Below, one piece after another: positions 6,099 through 6,130 of a stretch of DNA of 6,130 bases. Positions within the stretch are counted from its first letter, which is position 1. The number at the start of each line of letters is the position of its first letter. The position numbers and the translations under genes are program-made. The notes below the pieces were generated by a model. It was not told the origin of the DNA and made no database searches. It saw nothing but the letters and a program-made list of their open reading frames with translations. This stretch comes from Humisphaera sp. (GTDB lineage: Bacteria; Planctomycetota; Phycisphaerae; Tepidisphaerales; Tepidisphaeraceae): assembly GCA_025351525.1 (NCBI GenBank), contig JANXVV010000625.1, forward strand, positions 1-6,130, in the 5' to 3' direction.

Positions 6099-6130
6099 CG
6101 AGTCAGGGTGCCACAGGTCGCGGTACTCCG
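6099..6130 (+). repeat. Possible start of an interspersed hairpin element, cut by the window end
   Basis: The last bases contain CGG (6121-6123), a TACT loop, then CCG (6128-6130). If the sequence outside continues with CGACC, the stem would grow to GGTCGCGG on the left arm (6116-6123). The preceding GGGTGCCACAGG stretch is of a kind I associate with repeated intergenic DNA in planctomycetes, from memory only. No gene is supported in 6053-6130. Confidence 0.25.

Noticed and set aside
6072..6130. Possible partial gene starting with ATG at 6072 (MALFESSVLRVRVPQ...)
   Set aside because: The frame is open to the window end but only 19 codons long, has no well-spaced Shine-Dalgarno, and its end coincides with a probable hairpin element.

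Overview
The window holds two genes in divergent orientation with a roughly 430 bp spacer between them. The minus-strand gene (66-4922) fills about 80% of the window. It encodes a 1618-residue, membrane-anchored c-type cytochrome with eight CXXCH heme-binding motifs. The plus-strand gene (5357-6052) encodes a 231-residue lipoprotein made of about five tetratricopeptide (TPR) repeats. I see no tRNA, rRNA, CRISPR array, transposase or other mobile element.

The best guess for the source is a member of the Planctomycetota, perhaps near the Gemmata group. This rests on the style of the giant cytochrome: a short cytoplasmic N-terminus with an 'NIRRLNV'-type lead into a single membrane helix, then a coiled coil, then many widely spaced hemes. 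Moderately high GC, long coding-strand shadows and sparse gene packing fit this. The assignment comes from remembered family resemblance and not from a search.

Layout: 1-65 is the 3' flank of the cytochrome gene, with three small inverted repeats and an A-run that could act as a weak terminator. 66-4922 (minus) is the octaheme cytochrome. 4923-5356 is the divergent intergenic region. It holds an isolated perfect Shine-Dalgarno followed by an eight-residue reading frame (4958-4994), a degenerate heptamer-phased repeat block (5147-5221), and a perfect 14-bp palindrome (5253-5266). 5357-6052 (plus) is the TPR lipoprotein, with its own ribosome binding site. 6053-6130 is short flanking sequence with no convincing gene; its last bases look like the first half of a hairpin that continues outside the window.

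How the parts may work together (inference): the cytochrome is probably an electron conduit on the outer face of the cytoplasmic membrane, joining a quinol-oxidising complex to terminal acceptors. Its five C-terminal hemes each sit in a class-I-like domain with a Met-Pro distal-ligand motif; the three N-terminal hemes do not. The TPR lipoprotein would also lie outside the cytoplasmic membrane and could be a scaffold or assembly factor, but nothing beyond adjacency links it to the cytochrome.
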